From an uncultured Oscillospiraceae bacterium (lineage in GTDB: Bacteria; Bacillota; Clostridia; Oscillospirales; Oscillospiraceae): 28,230 bases of DNA. The translations under genes were made by a program, and so were the position numbers. The stretch lies in NCBI GenBank assembly GCA_902497145.1, contig CABVDR010000034.1, forward strand, positions 1 through 28,230. Direction: 5' to 3'. How positions within the stretch are numbered: position 1 is the stretch's first letter; the number at the start of each line of letters is the position of its first letter. The notes beneath the pieces were generated by a model. It saw nothing but the letters and a program-made list of their open reading frames with translations, did not search any database and had not been told where the DNA came from. Of this stretch, positions 14,552-21,650 are shown piece by piece.

Positions 14552-15013
14552 CCGCTTTCTTGAAAGAAAGCTTGGCGAAGAACTTTGTGCAAAACTTCGT
14601 TTCGCTTCTGTCCTTGTCTTTTCATTGGTTCGTTTATACGGGGAAAAAGTTCCGCCCTGGGGGGCGGGTTCCTTTTTGTTTGCCCAAAAAGGAACCAAAA
14701 ATGCCCTGGGGGGCGCCTTCGATGAGCGCCTACGCGCAGCGGGCGCTCATAGGCGGCTTGCCCCCAGACCCCCATTTTACGGGGGACGCCCTCCTGTAAG
14801 TTTGGCGGTAACCTTCCGGCGAGCAAAATCTGAGTGGCTAGTTTTTCTTGCCGCCGGGCCACTGGGCCCTGTGTGTGCAAAATTTGGTGAGCAGGTGCGT
14901 TGAAATCACACCGCCTCCCTTGGCAGAGCCAGGGCAGTTGGGCAATCATCCCAGAGGCGAAGCGCAGCTTCGCAGAAAGCTTTTTTGCCGCCTTTTATCA
15001 CGAAAAAAGGCGG
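14552..15013. repeat. Long dispersed palindromic element, copy 2, bounded by inverted module A units
   Basis: The left end on the plus strand has GCTTTCTT-GA-AAGAAAGC (14554-14571) and a second hairpin at 14589-14605. Then come a module B variant (14652-14667), hairpin C GGTTCCTTTTTG/CAAAAAGGAACC (14667-14696), hairpin D ATGAGCGCC/GGCGCTCAT (14722-14750), a C-run/G-run, module E (AGCAAAATCTGAGTGGC, GGGCCACTGGGCCC) and module F (CACCGCCTCCCTTGG). The right end has module A on the minus strand (15013-14957), GCGAAGC-TGC-GCTTCGC plus CCGCCTTTT/AAAAGGCGG. The latter hairpin contains the holB stop codon. Confidence 0.82.
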
Positions 15014-15927
15014 GCGCAGAGCCAGGGAAAGAGGGCGGCGGGGCCGACATTTAATCCCGCGGCCTGGCGCATCTCCTTCACCCCTTGGGCGGCCCGCATG
15101 GCCCGGTCCCGGTCGGGGGCCTGAAGAATATGATCCCCCAGATTGGCTGCGGTCAGATCCAGCAGGCGCTGGGTCTCCTCCCGGCTGAGCTTGTCTAGGG
15201 TGAGGGAAAACTCCAGCAGCTCCAGTTCCTGGCCCCGCTCCAGCAGCCGGGCCAGCTTGTCCGCCTTGTCCTTCAGCGCCTGGGCCTGCTCTCCCCCGCC
15301 GGCCAGCTGTTCCACCGCCCGGCCCAGCAGGCCCTGGCAGCTTTGTGCGGCATCGGCCAGCTCCTGCCGCTGCGCCTGGGGGAACTTGGCCTGGAGCCAG
15401 GAGAGGCACTCATCGGGGGCTACCGGGTCCAGAGTGAGGGTCTCGCACCGGGAGCGCACCGTCTCCAGCACGCCGCCGGCGTTTTCCGCCAGGAGCAGAA
15501 AGGCGGCGTAGGCGGGGCCCTCCTCCAGCAGCTTGAGCATGGCGTTCTGGGCGCTGGCGTTCATCCGGTCGGCCCCCTCCAGCAGGTACACCTTCCGCTC
15601 CCCCTCGTTGGGGCGGATGTAGGCGTCAGAGCGCAGGGTGCGCACCTGATCCACCGTAATGGGCTTGCCCTCCCCCGCGCCGGACACCCAGGAGATATCG
15701 GGGTGGATCCCCCCCTGGGCCTTGCGGCACTGGGTGCAATGTCCGCAGGGACGCTGGTGTTCCGGGGCGGTGCACACCATAGCCTGGGCCAGCAGGCCGC
15801 CCAGGGTGTGCCGTCCGGAGCCCACCGGCCCGGCGATAATATAGGCGTGGGACAGCCCCCGGCCCCCCTCCTGCAGGGAGAGCTGGGCCTTCAGGCGGCG
15901 GTTGCCCGCCAGGGCGGAGAGTTCCAT
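14998..15927 (-). CDS. holB: DNA polymerase III delta-prime subunit
   Basis: This is a 309-aa clamp-loader subunit that works with DnaX and HolA to place the sliding clamp. It has a RarA/RFC-type ATPase fold with a degenerate P-loop (GPVGSGRHT, Arg where Lys is expected), a zinc-binding cluster (CTAPEHQRPCGHCTQC), the NAMLKLLEEG motif and an SRC motif (VRSRCETL). ATG 15927 is chosen because GAGG lies 7 bases upstream. The GTG at 15939 is the alternative. The C-terminal codons RLFS and the stop are part of a repeat-family hairpin (14988-15013). It lies between the decarboxylase-like gene and ricT. Confidence 0.94.
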   Translation of the reverse strand: MELSALAGNRRLKAQLSLQEGGRGLSHAYIIAGPVGSGRHTLGGLLAQAMVCTAPEHQRPCGHCTQCRKAQGGIHPDISWVSGAGEGKPITVDQVRTLRSDAYIRPNEGERKVYLLEGADRMNASAQNAMLKLLEEGPAYAAFLLLAENAGGVLETVRSRCETLTLDPVAPDECLSWLQAKFPQAQRQELADAAQSCQGLLGRAVEQLAGGGEQAQALKDKADKLARLLERGQELELLEFSLTLDKLSREETQRLLDLTAANLGDHILQAPDRDRAMRAAQGVKEMRQAAGLNVGPAALFPWLCARLFS

Positions 15928-15953
15928 AGCGTTCCTCACTCAATCACAAGGTT

Positions 15954-17273
15954 TTATTGGTTCGGTTTGAGGTCCAAAATCACAGGGACATCTAAATTAT
16001 TATATCCTATTTCCCTGAAATAGGCCAGTTCTTTTTCCCCAATCACCTCGCCGGGAGCCACCACCGGCACGCCGGGCGGATAGGGGGCCAGCTGACCTGC
16101 CGCCACTCGATTGAGGCACTGCTCCAGGGGCAGCCGCTCTACCGGGGCAAAGAGAGCTTCCCGCAGGGAGCAGGCGGACTTGGGCAGCGGGGGCGCAGGC
16201 AGGACAGGGGGTTGGCCCAGCAGGTCCCGGTGCCGCTCCAGTGCCTCTTCCAGACGCCTGAAGTCCTCGTCGCTGTCCTGGGCGGTGAGGATCAAGACCA
16301 CGTGGCCGCTGTCGGCCATCTCGGGCCAAATGTTCTCCCCCTCCAGGGCGGTGGACAGAGCGTGGCCATCGGGGGCGGTGAGGGTCAGGCGGGTGGGGTC
16401 CAGACGGAGCTCCCCCTCCTGCAGGCTGGGGAAGGCGGAGCGCAGGGCGGCGGTGCGTCGGGCCACCCGGCGGTACTGCTTTGTCCCCTCCAGATAGTCC
16501 CGGGCGCAGTCTAGGGAGATCATCATGGGGTAGGACGGGCTGGAGCTGCCGAACACCGAGGTCATCTGCCGCACCCGCCGGGGGTCTGCGCCGTTGGTAA
16601 ACAGCAGGGCGGTCTGCCCCAGGGCGGGCAGGGTCTTGTGGGCGGAGCAGATCAGAGCGTCCGCCCCGGAAAAGGCGTCCACCCCCAAAAAGGGCAGGTG
16701 TGCCCCGTGGGCTCCGTCGACGATGAGTTTTCCACCTCGGGCGTGAATGGGGTGGGAAATTTCTGCCACATCGGACAACACACCGGAATATGTAGGAGAA
16801 GTAATACAGACTGTTTTAATATTAGGGTGAGAATCCAGCCAATTTTCCACATCCTGTGGGGAAATGGGGCCGGCTACCCCCTCCCCCTCCAGCCAGGGCC
16901 GGGGCAGGTAGACGGGCTCCAGATCCAGCAGGGCCAGGGCGTTGTACACCGCCCGGTGACAGCCCCGGTCGATGAGCACCTGTTCGCCGGGGCGGCAGAA
17001 CAGGGCCAGAGCAGCGTGGAGCCCCAAAGTGGAGCCGCCGGTAAGAAACAGGCAGTCCTCCATGCCGAACCGCTCCGCCCACAGCCGCTGGGCCGTGTCA
17101 AAGGGCTCCCCGCCAGAGAAGAGGTCGCCGGTGGGGTCGATCTCCGTCACGTCCAGAGGGGCAATGGACTGAAGCTCGGGCACGGGGAGAAATTTGCCCT
17201 TGTGGCCGGGCATATGAAAGCGGGCCGGGTTCTGCCCGGCGTAGGCGCGGATGGCGTCATAGAGTGGGGTCAT
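15954..17273 (-). CDS. Orn/Lys/Arg decarboxylase-family PLP enzyme
   Basis: This is a 439-aa fold-type I PLP enzyme of the group that includes B. subtilis SpeA and YaaO. The N-terminus has the signature RFHMPGHKG. The PLP lysine is K213 in SAHKTLPALGQ, with D186 in VDGAHGAH and H106 in DRGCHRA for the cofactor ring. The family removes CO2 from basic amino acids to give polyamine precursors. The exact substrate cannot be read. In B. subtilis yaaO also lies upstream of the tmk-holB-ricT region, so the neighbourhood is conserved. The start follows GGAGG. It is 21 bases from the preceding gene and 26 bases from holB, so likely one operon. Confidence 0.9.
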   Translation of the reverse strand: MTPLYDAIRAYAGQNPARFHMPGHKGKFLPVPELQSIAPLDVTEIDPTGDLFSGGEPFDTAQRLWAERFGMEDCLFLTGGSTLGLHAALALFCRPGEQVLIDRGCHRAVYNALALLDLEPVYLPRPWLEGEGVAGPISPQDVENWLDSHPNIKTVCITSPTYSGVLSDVAEISHPIHARGGKLIVDGAHGAHLPFLGVDAFSGADALICSAHKTLPALGQTALLFTNGADPRRVRQMTSVFGSSSPSYPMMISLDCARDYLEGTKQYRRVARRTAALRSAFPSLQEGELRLDPTRLTLTAPDGHALSTALEGENIWPEMADSGHVVLILTAQDSDEDFRRLEEALERHRDLLGQPPVLPAPPLPKSACSLREALFAPVERLPLEQCLNRVAAGQLAPYPPGVPVVAPGEVIGEKELAYFREIGYNNLDVPVILDLKPNQ

Positions 17274-17294
17274 GGTCTGCCTCCTGGGTTCTGG

Positions 17295-19187
17295 TTAGGA
17301 CTGGCCGGTGGGATCAATTTTGTGCTGGCGGTAGTACTGGGCGTAAAACAGGTCGAACACCAGCGCCTCCTGGTCCTCGTTGAGGGTGTCGGTGAGCTGT
17401 CCGTACCGGTCCAGGTACAGCTCCTGCTGGTGGACCAGAGGGGTAACCTCCCGCACGTCCCGGGTGAGCTGGAGAAAGGCCGGTCCCGTCCAGCCGCACT
17501 GGTCAAACAGCTCCTGCATGAGGAAGCAGGGAGAGAAGTCTCCCCCTTCCCCTTCAAAATCCCGGTCCAGGGTCTCCTTGGCGGCGGAGTTGGCCCAGAT
17601 CACATAGGGGGTGGAGTAGTACTGATAAAAGCTGTCCAGGTCGGACAGGGAGAAGTCGGCTCCGATACCCTCGTAGGCGGAGTTTCCGTTGCCGCCCCAG
17701 GGCTTATGGTCGCCAAAGAGGACCAGCACCACCGGCTCGTCCATCTCCTCCAGGTTGTGTACCAGCTGCATCATGGCGGAGATGGTGTTGTTGATGCCGT
17801 GGAGATAGTTGTTAAAGACGTGGCAGCTCTCCTCGGGCAGGCCGGTCTCGTCGGGGTCCAGATAGACTTCGTTGGCGGTGTAGGTCCACTCGTAGGGGCC
17901 GTGGTTCTGATAGCTCACCGAGAAGGAGAACACCGGGCCGTTGTCCTCCTCCAGCTGGGTTTGGAGATCGTTAAAAATCTCATCCACCAGCAGAAAGTCG
18001 GAGTTCCACTGGGCGTCCACCGGGTCCACCAGCTCCTCATAGTGGTTTTCGCTGAACCAGTAGTCGGAGAAACCTAAGAATTGGTTGACATTCTGGCGGT
18101 TGTAGAACCAGCCGTAGCCCGGGTGGCTGCCCCGGGTGTTGTAGCCCTGGCGGTCAAAGTACCACACATAGGAGTCGGTGGGCTGGACAAAATCCTCGTA
18201 GCTGCTGTACCCGGTCAAAAAGCACCACTCCGTGTCCACGGTGCCCCCGGCAAAGATGTTGGTGAGCAGATTGCCGGAGACCGACTCCTCCTCCAGGGCA
18301 TGCCAGGGGGCGTAGACCTCCTGCACCGCGTCCACGTCTCCCAGGGCAGAGAAGTCGGTGAGATCGCAGAAGGCCTCCAGCATGATGCCTACCACGTTGA
18401 CCTTTTCATCCTCAGGGATGTCGGCCTCCTGGTAGCGTTCCAGAATCGCCTGGGCTTCTTGGGCGTTGTAACCGTCAGGCGGAGAGGGCAGCAGGTTCTG
18501 CACCGTGTGCAGAAAGGAGTAGAGAACGCCGTGGGCCACATATACCTCGGAGTCCGACCAGGGGTTAATCAGCTCCTCCCCCGGAGTGGTCCAGGAGTAG
18601 AGGTTGTTGTTGGAGTAGGGTCCCCATAAGGCCACTGCCGTGATGCTCAGCAGGGAGAAAAAGCCCATGATCCGGGCGGAGAGCCGCCGTGCCCCCCGGG
18701 GCAGCAGAATCAAGGCCAGCAAAAGGCCCCCCGCTACCCAAAGCAGGGTGTTTTGGATGAGGGGGGTAAAATCCAGGTCGTAGCCGCGGATAATGTCTCC
18801 GGCCTCGCAAATCAGTTTCAAGTCCGTGGCCAGCAGAGGGTCGCCCCGCAGCTGCATTTTGTAAAAGTTGGTCAGGGCAATGCTCAGCACCAGCAGGGCG
18901 GTGAGCAGGTAGGAGATCCAGCTGCGGCCGGTGAGAAAGTAAAAAAGCCAGATCAGCAGCACAGGGACCATCAGGTTCAGCCACAGCAGCAGCGGAGTCT
19001 GGAGATAGTAGTCCATCAGAGCCTGACTGGACAGGGTGGAGTCGGCCTGGGCGGTCAGGGGCAGGGTCAGCCAGCCCAGGAGAATACCCAGCGCGGTCAG
19101 GCCAATGGCAAGCCAGAGATGGTGCCAGAGAAGGTATTTTGGGTCACTTCCCTTGGGCAGTCGGATCACACGATAGAGATGGGCCAA
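17295..19187 (-). CDS. LtaS-like sulfatase-fold membrane phosphotransferase
   Basis: This is a 630-aa membrane enzyme of the alkaline phosphatase superfamily, related to lipoteichoic acid synthases and phosphoglycerol transferases. About five hydrophobic segments occupy residues 15-190. The large extracellular domain holds E271 (IMLEAF), a likely nucleophile T316 (FAGGTVDTE), H429 (YQNHGPY) and D493-H494 (FGDHKPWGG). A TTG start at 19187 is chosen because GGAGGG lies six bases upstream. The open frame continues upstream, but that part translates promoter and repeat-element DNA. It probably transfers phosphoglycerol or a similar group to a cell-surface glycolipid. The acceptor is unknown. Confidence 0.87.
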   Translation of the reverse strand: MAHLYRVIRLPKGSDPKYLLWHHLWLAIGLTALGILLGWLTLPLTAQADSTLSSQALMDYYLQTPLLLWLNLMVPVLLIWLFYFLTGRSWISYLLTALLVLSIALTNFYKMQLRGDPLLATDLKLICEAGDIIRGYDLDFTPLIQNTLLWVAGGLLLALILLPRGARRLSARIMGFFSLLSITAVALWGPYSNNNLYSWTTPGEELINPWSDSEVYVAHGVLYSFLHTVQNLLPSPPDGYNAQEAQAILERYQEADIPEDEKVNVVGIMLEAFCDLTDFSALGDVDAVQEVYAPWHALEEESVSGNLLTNIFAGGTVDTEWCFLTGYSSYEDFVQPTDSYVWYFDRQGYNTRGSHPGYGWFYNRQNVNQFLGFSDYWFSENHYEELVDPVDAQWNSDFLLVDEIFNDLQTQLEEDNGPVFSFSVSYQNHGPYEWTYTANEVYLDPDETGLPEESCHVFNNYLHGINNTISAMMQLVHNLEEMDEPVVLVLFGDHKPWGGNGNSAYEGIGADFSLSDLDSFYQYYSTPYVIWANSAAKETLDRDFEGEGGDFSPCFLMQELFDQCGWTGPAFLQLTRDVREVTPLVHQQELYLDRYGQLTDTLNEDQEALVFDLFYAQYYRQHKIDPTGQS

Positions 19188-19235
19188 ACAGATCCCTCCG
19201 AACAATTTCGTAAAATAGATGTAAAATGTACAAGC

Positions 19236-19244
19236 AGTATAACA
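19236..19244 (-). promoter_or_regulatory. Extended -10 promoter of the LtaS-like operon (candidate)
   Basis: On the minus strand TGTTATACT (19244-19236) gives an extended -10 (TGn-TATACT), about 50 bases before the TTG start. No good -35 is seen. Confidence 0.45.
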
Positions 19245-19311
19245 CATTTTTTGCCGAAGAAAAAGGGATGGTGTGGGAAAGTTGCACATTTTCCACCAAC
19301 TTTTCCACACC

Positions 19312-19716
19312 CCCGCTTTCTTGAAAGAAAGCTTGGCAAAGAACTTTTTGCGAAACTGTGTTTCGCCTCTGGGGATTCCGCCCTGCGGGGCGGGCGCCAA
19401 TGATTGCCCAGCTGCCCTGGCTGTGCCAGAGTAGGCGGTGTGCTTTCAGCGCAAAATCTTCTAAATCTCGGACCGGGCAGGGGCCTGTGTCCCTGAGGCA
19501 AGAAGGACCAGCCACTCAGGTTTTTCCCGCCGGATGGCTCTGCCAATTCCTCTGGAAGGCGTCCCCCCGTAGCCGGGGGCCTGGGGGGAGACGGCATGGA
19601 GGATCGGGCGGTCTCACCGCCGGTCCGATTGCGGCGTCCCCCAGCGCGTCTTTGGTTCCTTTCTGCGCGTACAGAAAGGAACACCCGTACCCGCCCCGCA
19701 GGGCGGCACTCTTTTC
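19312..19716. repeat. Long dispersed palindromic element, copy 3
   Basis: The left end is plus-oriented module A: GCTTTCTT-GA-AAGAAAGC (19315-19332) and GCGAAAC-TGT-GTTTCGC (19350-19366), then module B (19378-19393). The rest is minus-oriented: module F (GCCCAGCTGCCCTGGCTGTGCC, so written as F inverted), module E inverted (CAGCCACTCAGG), a C-run/G-run, the alternative hairpin D' (GACGGCATGGAGGATCGGGCGG region, 19586-19634), hairpin C GTTCCTTTCTG/CAGAAAGGAAC (19655-19682) and a closing module B (19701-19716). It lies between the LtaS-like promoter and the M23 terminator. Confidence 0.8.
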
Positions 19717-19729
19717 ACGCAAAAAAACA

Positions 19730-19764
19730 AAATAAAACCCGGCCGCCAGAGTTTGGCGGCCGGG
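19730..19764 (-). terminator. Intrinsic terminator of the M23 peptidase gene
   Basis: On the minus strand the stem is CCCGGCCGCCA/TGGCGGCCGGG (arms 19754-19764 and 19738-19748) followed by TTTTATTTTG and a further T-run. Confidence 0.9.
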
Positions 19765-19780
19765 TAAGAAAACGAAACGA

Positions 19781-21295
19781 TTAAGGCAGATAAGACAGGG
19801 GATTGACGGCGGTGCCGTTGACGCGAACCTCAAAGTGACAGTGCACGCCGGTGGACCGTCCGGTGGAGCCCGCCTTGGCGATCTGCTGGCCCTTGGCCAC
19901 CTTCTGGCCGGTAGAGACCACGATGGAGGAGTTGTGGGCGTAGTAGGTCTGGGTTCCGTTGTCGTGGGTGATGATGACCAGATTGCCGTAGGAGCCCTTG
20001 TAGCCGGCGTAGGTCACCGTGCCGCCGTCGGCGGCGCATACCGCCGCGCCGTAGGAACAGGAGATGTCCAGGCCGGAATGGTAGCTGTAACTGCCGAAGA
20101 TGTACCGGCCGCCAAAGTAGGAGGTGATCCGGCCGGTGATGGGCCACTGGAAGCTGCCGGTGGAGGCGGTGGTGGGCTTCTCCTTGGTGCCCACGGCCTT
20201 GACGGTGGTGGTGGCCTCCCGCACGACGGTGGTGGAGTTCACCACCCGGTCCGTCTCCTGGCCGTTGACATAGGTGACGGTGGCGTTCACCTGGGACTCG
20301 CCCTCCACACCCTGGGTGATGATCTTACTCTCCCCCTTATACATGGTGGGGTCCTCCTGGGTTTCCACAGGGCACTCGATGGGCTCGGAGTAGGTCACGT
20401 TCTCCACGGTCTGGACCGACAGCACCGGGGTCAGCTCCTTCACGTTGAGCACGTCGCCCACCATCAGGCGGTTGAGGTCTGCCTGGGGGTTGAGGGCCAT
20501 CAGATCGCTGAGAGACATATCGTTGGCATAGGCGATGCCGTAGAAGGTGTCGCCCTCCACCACGGTGTAGGTGGTGGAGCCGTTGCTGTTGGCGCGGAGC
20601 GCCTGGTCCATCTCGTCAATGGTCATGATGGAGTCTACCACGTAGACCGGCTTGATCTCTACCTTGTTGAGAAACTCCACCGAGGTGGTGTTCTCGTTGG
20701 TGTACTGGGTCTTGAAGCTCTCCAGCAGATCGTTCAGGGCTTCCTGGTCCTTCACCACGCCCACCGACTGACCGTCTACCACCACCTGGTACTTGCGCAG
20801 CTCTCCGCTGAGATCGTCCAGCTGGTTGTAGAAGTAGTTCTGGATGTCCTGCTCCGAGGACAGGTCGGAGCGTAAGGTGATGGCGAAGTCGTACTCCAGA
20901 TTGCCCTGTACATGGTAGTCATAGCCCAGAATGGAACTGCCGGTGGCCTCCACATTGGCGATGGCGTCGTCTACCACCGAGGCATCGGCCACCACGCCCA
21001 CGGGCTCGCCGTTTATGGTCACGGCATAACTGGGAGAATAGAGAGCCACCAGAGTCATGGCCACGGCCACGGCGGCAGAGCCCGCCAAAAAGGAGATGGG
21101 GCCGGTGGCCCGGTTGCCCGCCACCACATTGTGCAGCCGATGGGCTGCCCGGCGCCCGTGGATGCGCAGCCACTCCCGGGCGGTTTTCTGCCAGGCCTGC
21201 GTATTCTGTTTCCAGCTCTCCCACCGCTCCCGGCCGGCCCCGGAGGAATCCGACGCCTGGGCGGCAGGGGCTTTGAGATTTGTTACTTCCTGCAT
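19781..21295 (-). CDS. Membrane-anchored M23 peptidase with LysM and G5 domains
   Basis: This is a 504-aa cell-wall hydrolase. After a basic cytoplasmic N-terminus there is one membrane anchor (about 66-88), a long extracellular linker region, a LysM domain (about 241-286, TTYTVVEGDTFYGIAYAND), a G5-type domain (about 290-370) and a C-terminal M23 metallopeptidase. Zinc ligands are H406 and D410 (YHSGLDIS) and H487 of GVHCHFEV. H454 and H485 are the other conserved histidines. M23 enzymes cut peptide cross-links in peptidoglycan. The start follows GAGGT. It is monocistronic, with its own promoter and terminator. Confidence 0.94.
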   Translation of the reverse strand: MQEVTNLKAPAAQASDSSGAGRERWESWKQNTQAWQKTAREWLRIHGRRAAHRLHNVVAGNRATGPISFLAGSAAVAVAMTLVALYSPSYAVTINGEPVGVVADASVVDDAIANVEATGSSILGYDYHVQGNLEYDFAITLRSDLSSEQDIQNYFYNQLDDLSGELRKYQVVVDGQSVGVVKDQEALNDLLESFKTQYTNENTTSVEFLNKVEIKPVYVVDSIMTIDEMDQALRANSNGSTTYTVVEGDTFYGIAYANDMSLSDLMALNPQADLNRLMVGDVLNVKELTPVLSVQTVENVTYSEPIECPVETQEDPTMYKGESKIITQGVEGESQVNATVTYVNGQETDRVVNSTTVVREATTTVKAVGTKEKPTTASTGSFQWPITGRITSYFGGRYIFGSYSYHSGLDISCSYGAAVCAADGGTVTYAGYKGSYGNLVIITHDNGTQTYYAHNSSIVVSTGQKVAKGQQIAKAGSTGRSTGVHCHFEVRVNGTAVNPLSYLP

Positions 21296-21358
21296 AGCCT
21301 ACCTCAAACTTACATTCCACCGCCGCCTCCAAAGAAGTGACAGAGTGGAAAAGAAATG

Positions 21359-21375
21359 ATTACAAATTGGTTACA
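21359..21375 (-). promoter_or_regulatory. Candidate WalR (YycF)-type box at the M23 peptidase promoter
   Basis: On the minus strand TGTAAC-CAATT-TGTAAT fits the B. subtilis WalR consensus of two TGTWAH hexamers spaced by 5 bases. It overlaps the predicted transcription start, a position that would suit repression. Confidence 0.5.
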
Positions 21376-21380
21376 AAGTT

Positions 21381-21409
21381 AATATACACGGAAAAAGTGG
21401 GCTCGTCAA
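21381..21409 (-). promoter_or_regulatory. Promoter of the M23 peptidase gene
   Basis: On the minus strand TTGACG (21409-21404), a 17-base spacer, TATATT (21386-21381). Confidence 0.75.
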
Positions 21410-21463
21410 CACCTTTTTCCAAGGAAAAATATGAATTTTTTTAAAATAAAACAAACAAGAAAG

Positions 21464-21502
21464 AAAAAAGCACAAAAATAGCCGGCGGTTTTGTGCTTTT
21501 TT
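21464..21502. terminator. Bidirectional hairpin between typA and the M23 gene
   Basis: Arms of the form A6-GCACAAAA (21464-21477) and TTTTGTGC-T6 (21489-21502) with an 11-base loop. Both strands end in T-runs, and it is a second stop for typA transcripts. Confidence 0.75.
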
Positions 21503-21532
21503 TGCAAAAGTGCTGGAAAACCCTCAGCAATG

Positions 21533-21567
21533 AAAAAGGTAGGAGCGACGGGAAATGTCACTCCTAC
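21533..21567 (-). terminator. Intrinsic terminator of typA, same family as that of glyQS
   Basis: On the minus strand GTAGGAGTGAC (21567-21557), loop, GTCGCTCCTAC (21549-21539), then CTTTTT. The arms match those after glyQS (7097-7125). Confidence 0.87.
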
Positions 21568-21587
21568 CTTACATCTTATTTCAAGCC

Positions 21588-21650
21588 CAGAGGCAAAGCG
21601 AAGCTTTGCAGAAAGCTTTTTTGCCTACTTTTTTCTCCGAAAAAAGTAGG
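21588..21650 (-). repeat. Module A 3'-tail repeat after typA
   Basis: On the minus strand it begins directly after the stop codon: CCTACTTTTTT/AAAAAAGTAGG (21650-21624), linker CAAAAAAGCTTTCT, then GCAAAGC-TTC-GCTTTGC (21609-21593) and CTCTGGG. It has the same order as at glyQS and holB, with compensated arm changes. Confidence 0.85.

Noticed and set aside
13245..14903. 552-aa open frame antisense to ricT
   Set aside because: Runs from the ricT shadow into repeat DNA. The PSP1 cysteine motifs are on the minus strand.
14552..15013. Insertion sequence with transposase
   Set aside because: Despite inverted module A ends there is no transposase-like frame, so at most it is a non-autonomous element.
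19188..19400. N-terminal extension of the LtaS-like protein
   Set aside because: Those residues translate promoter and module A DNA. A TTG with a GGAGGG site gives the better start.
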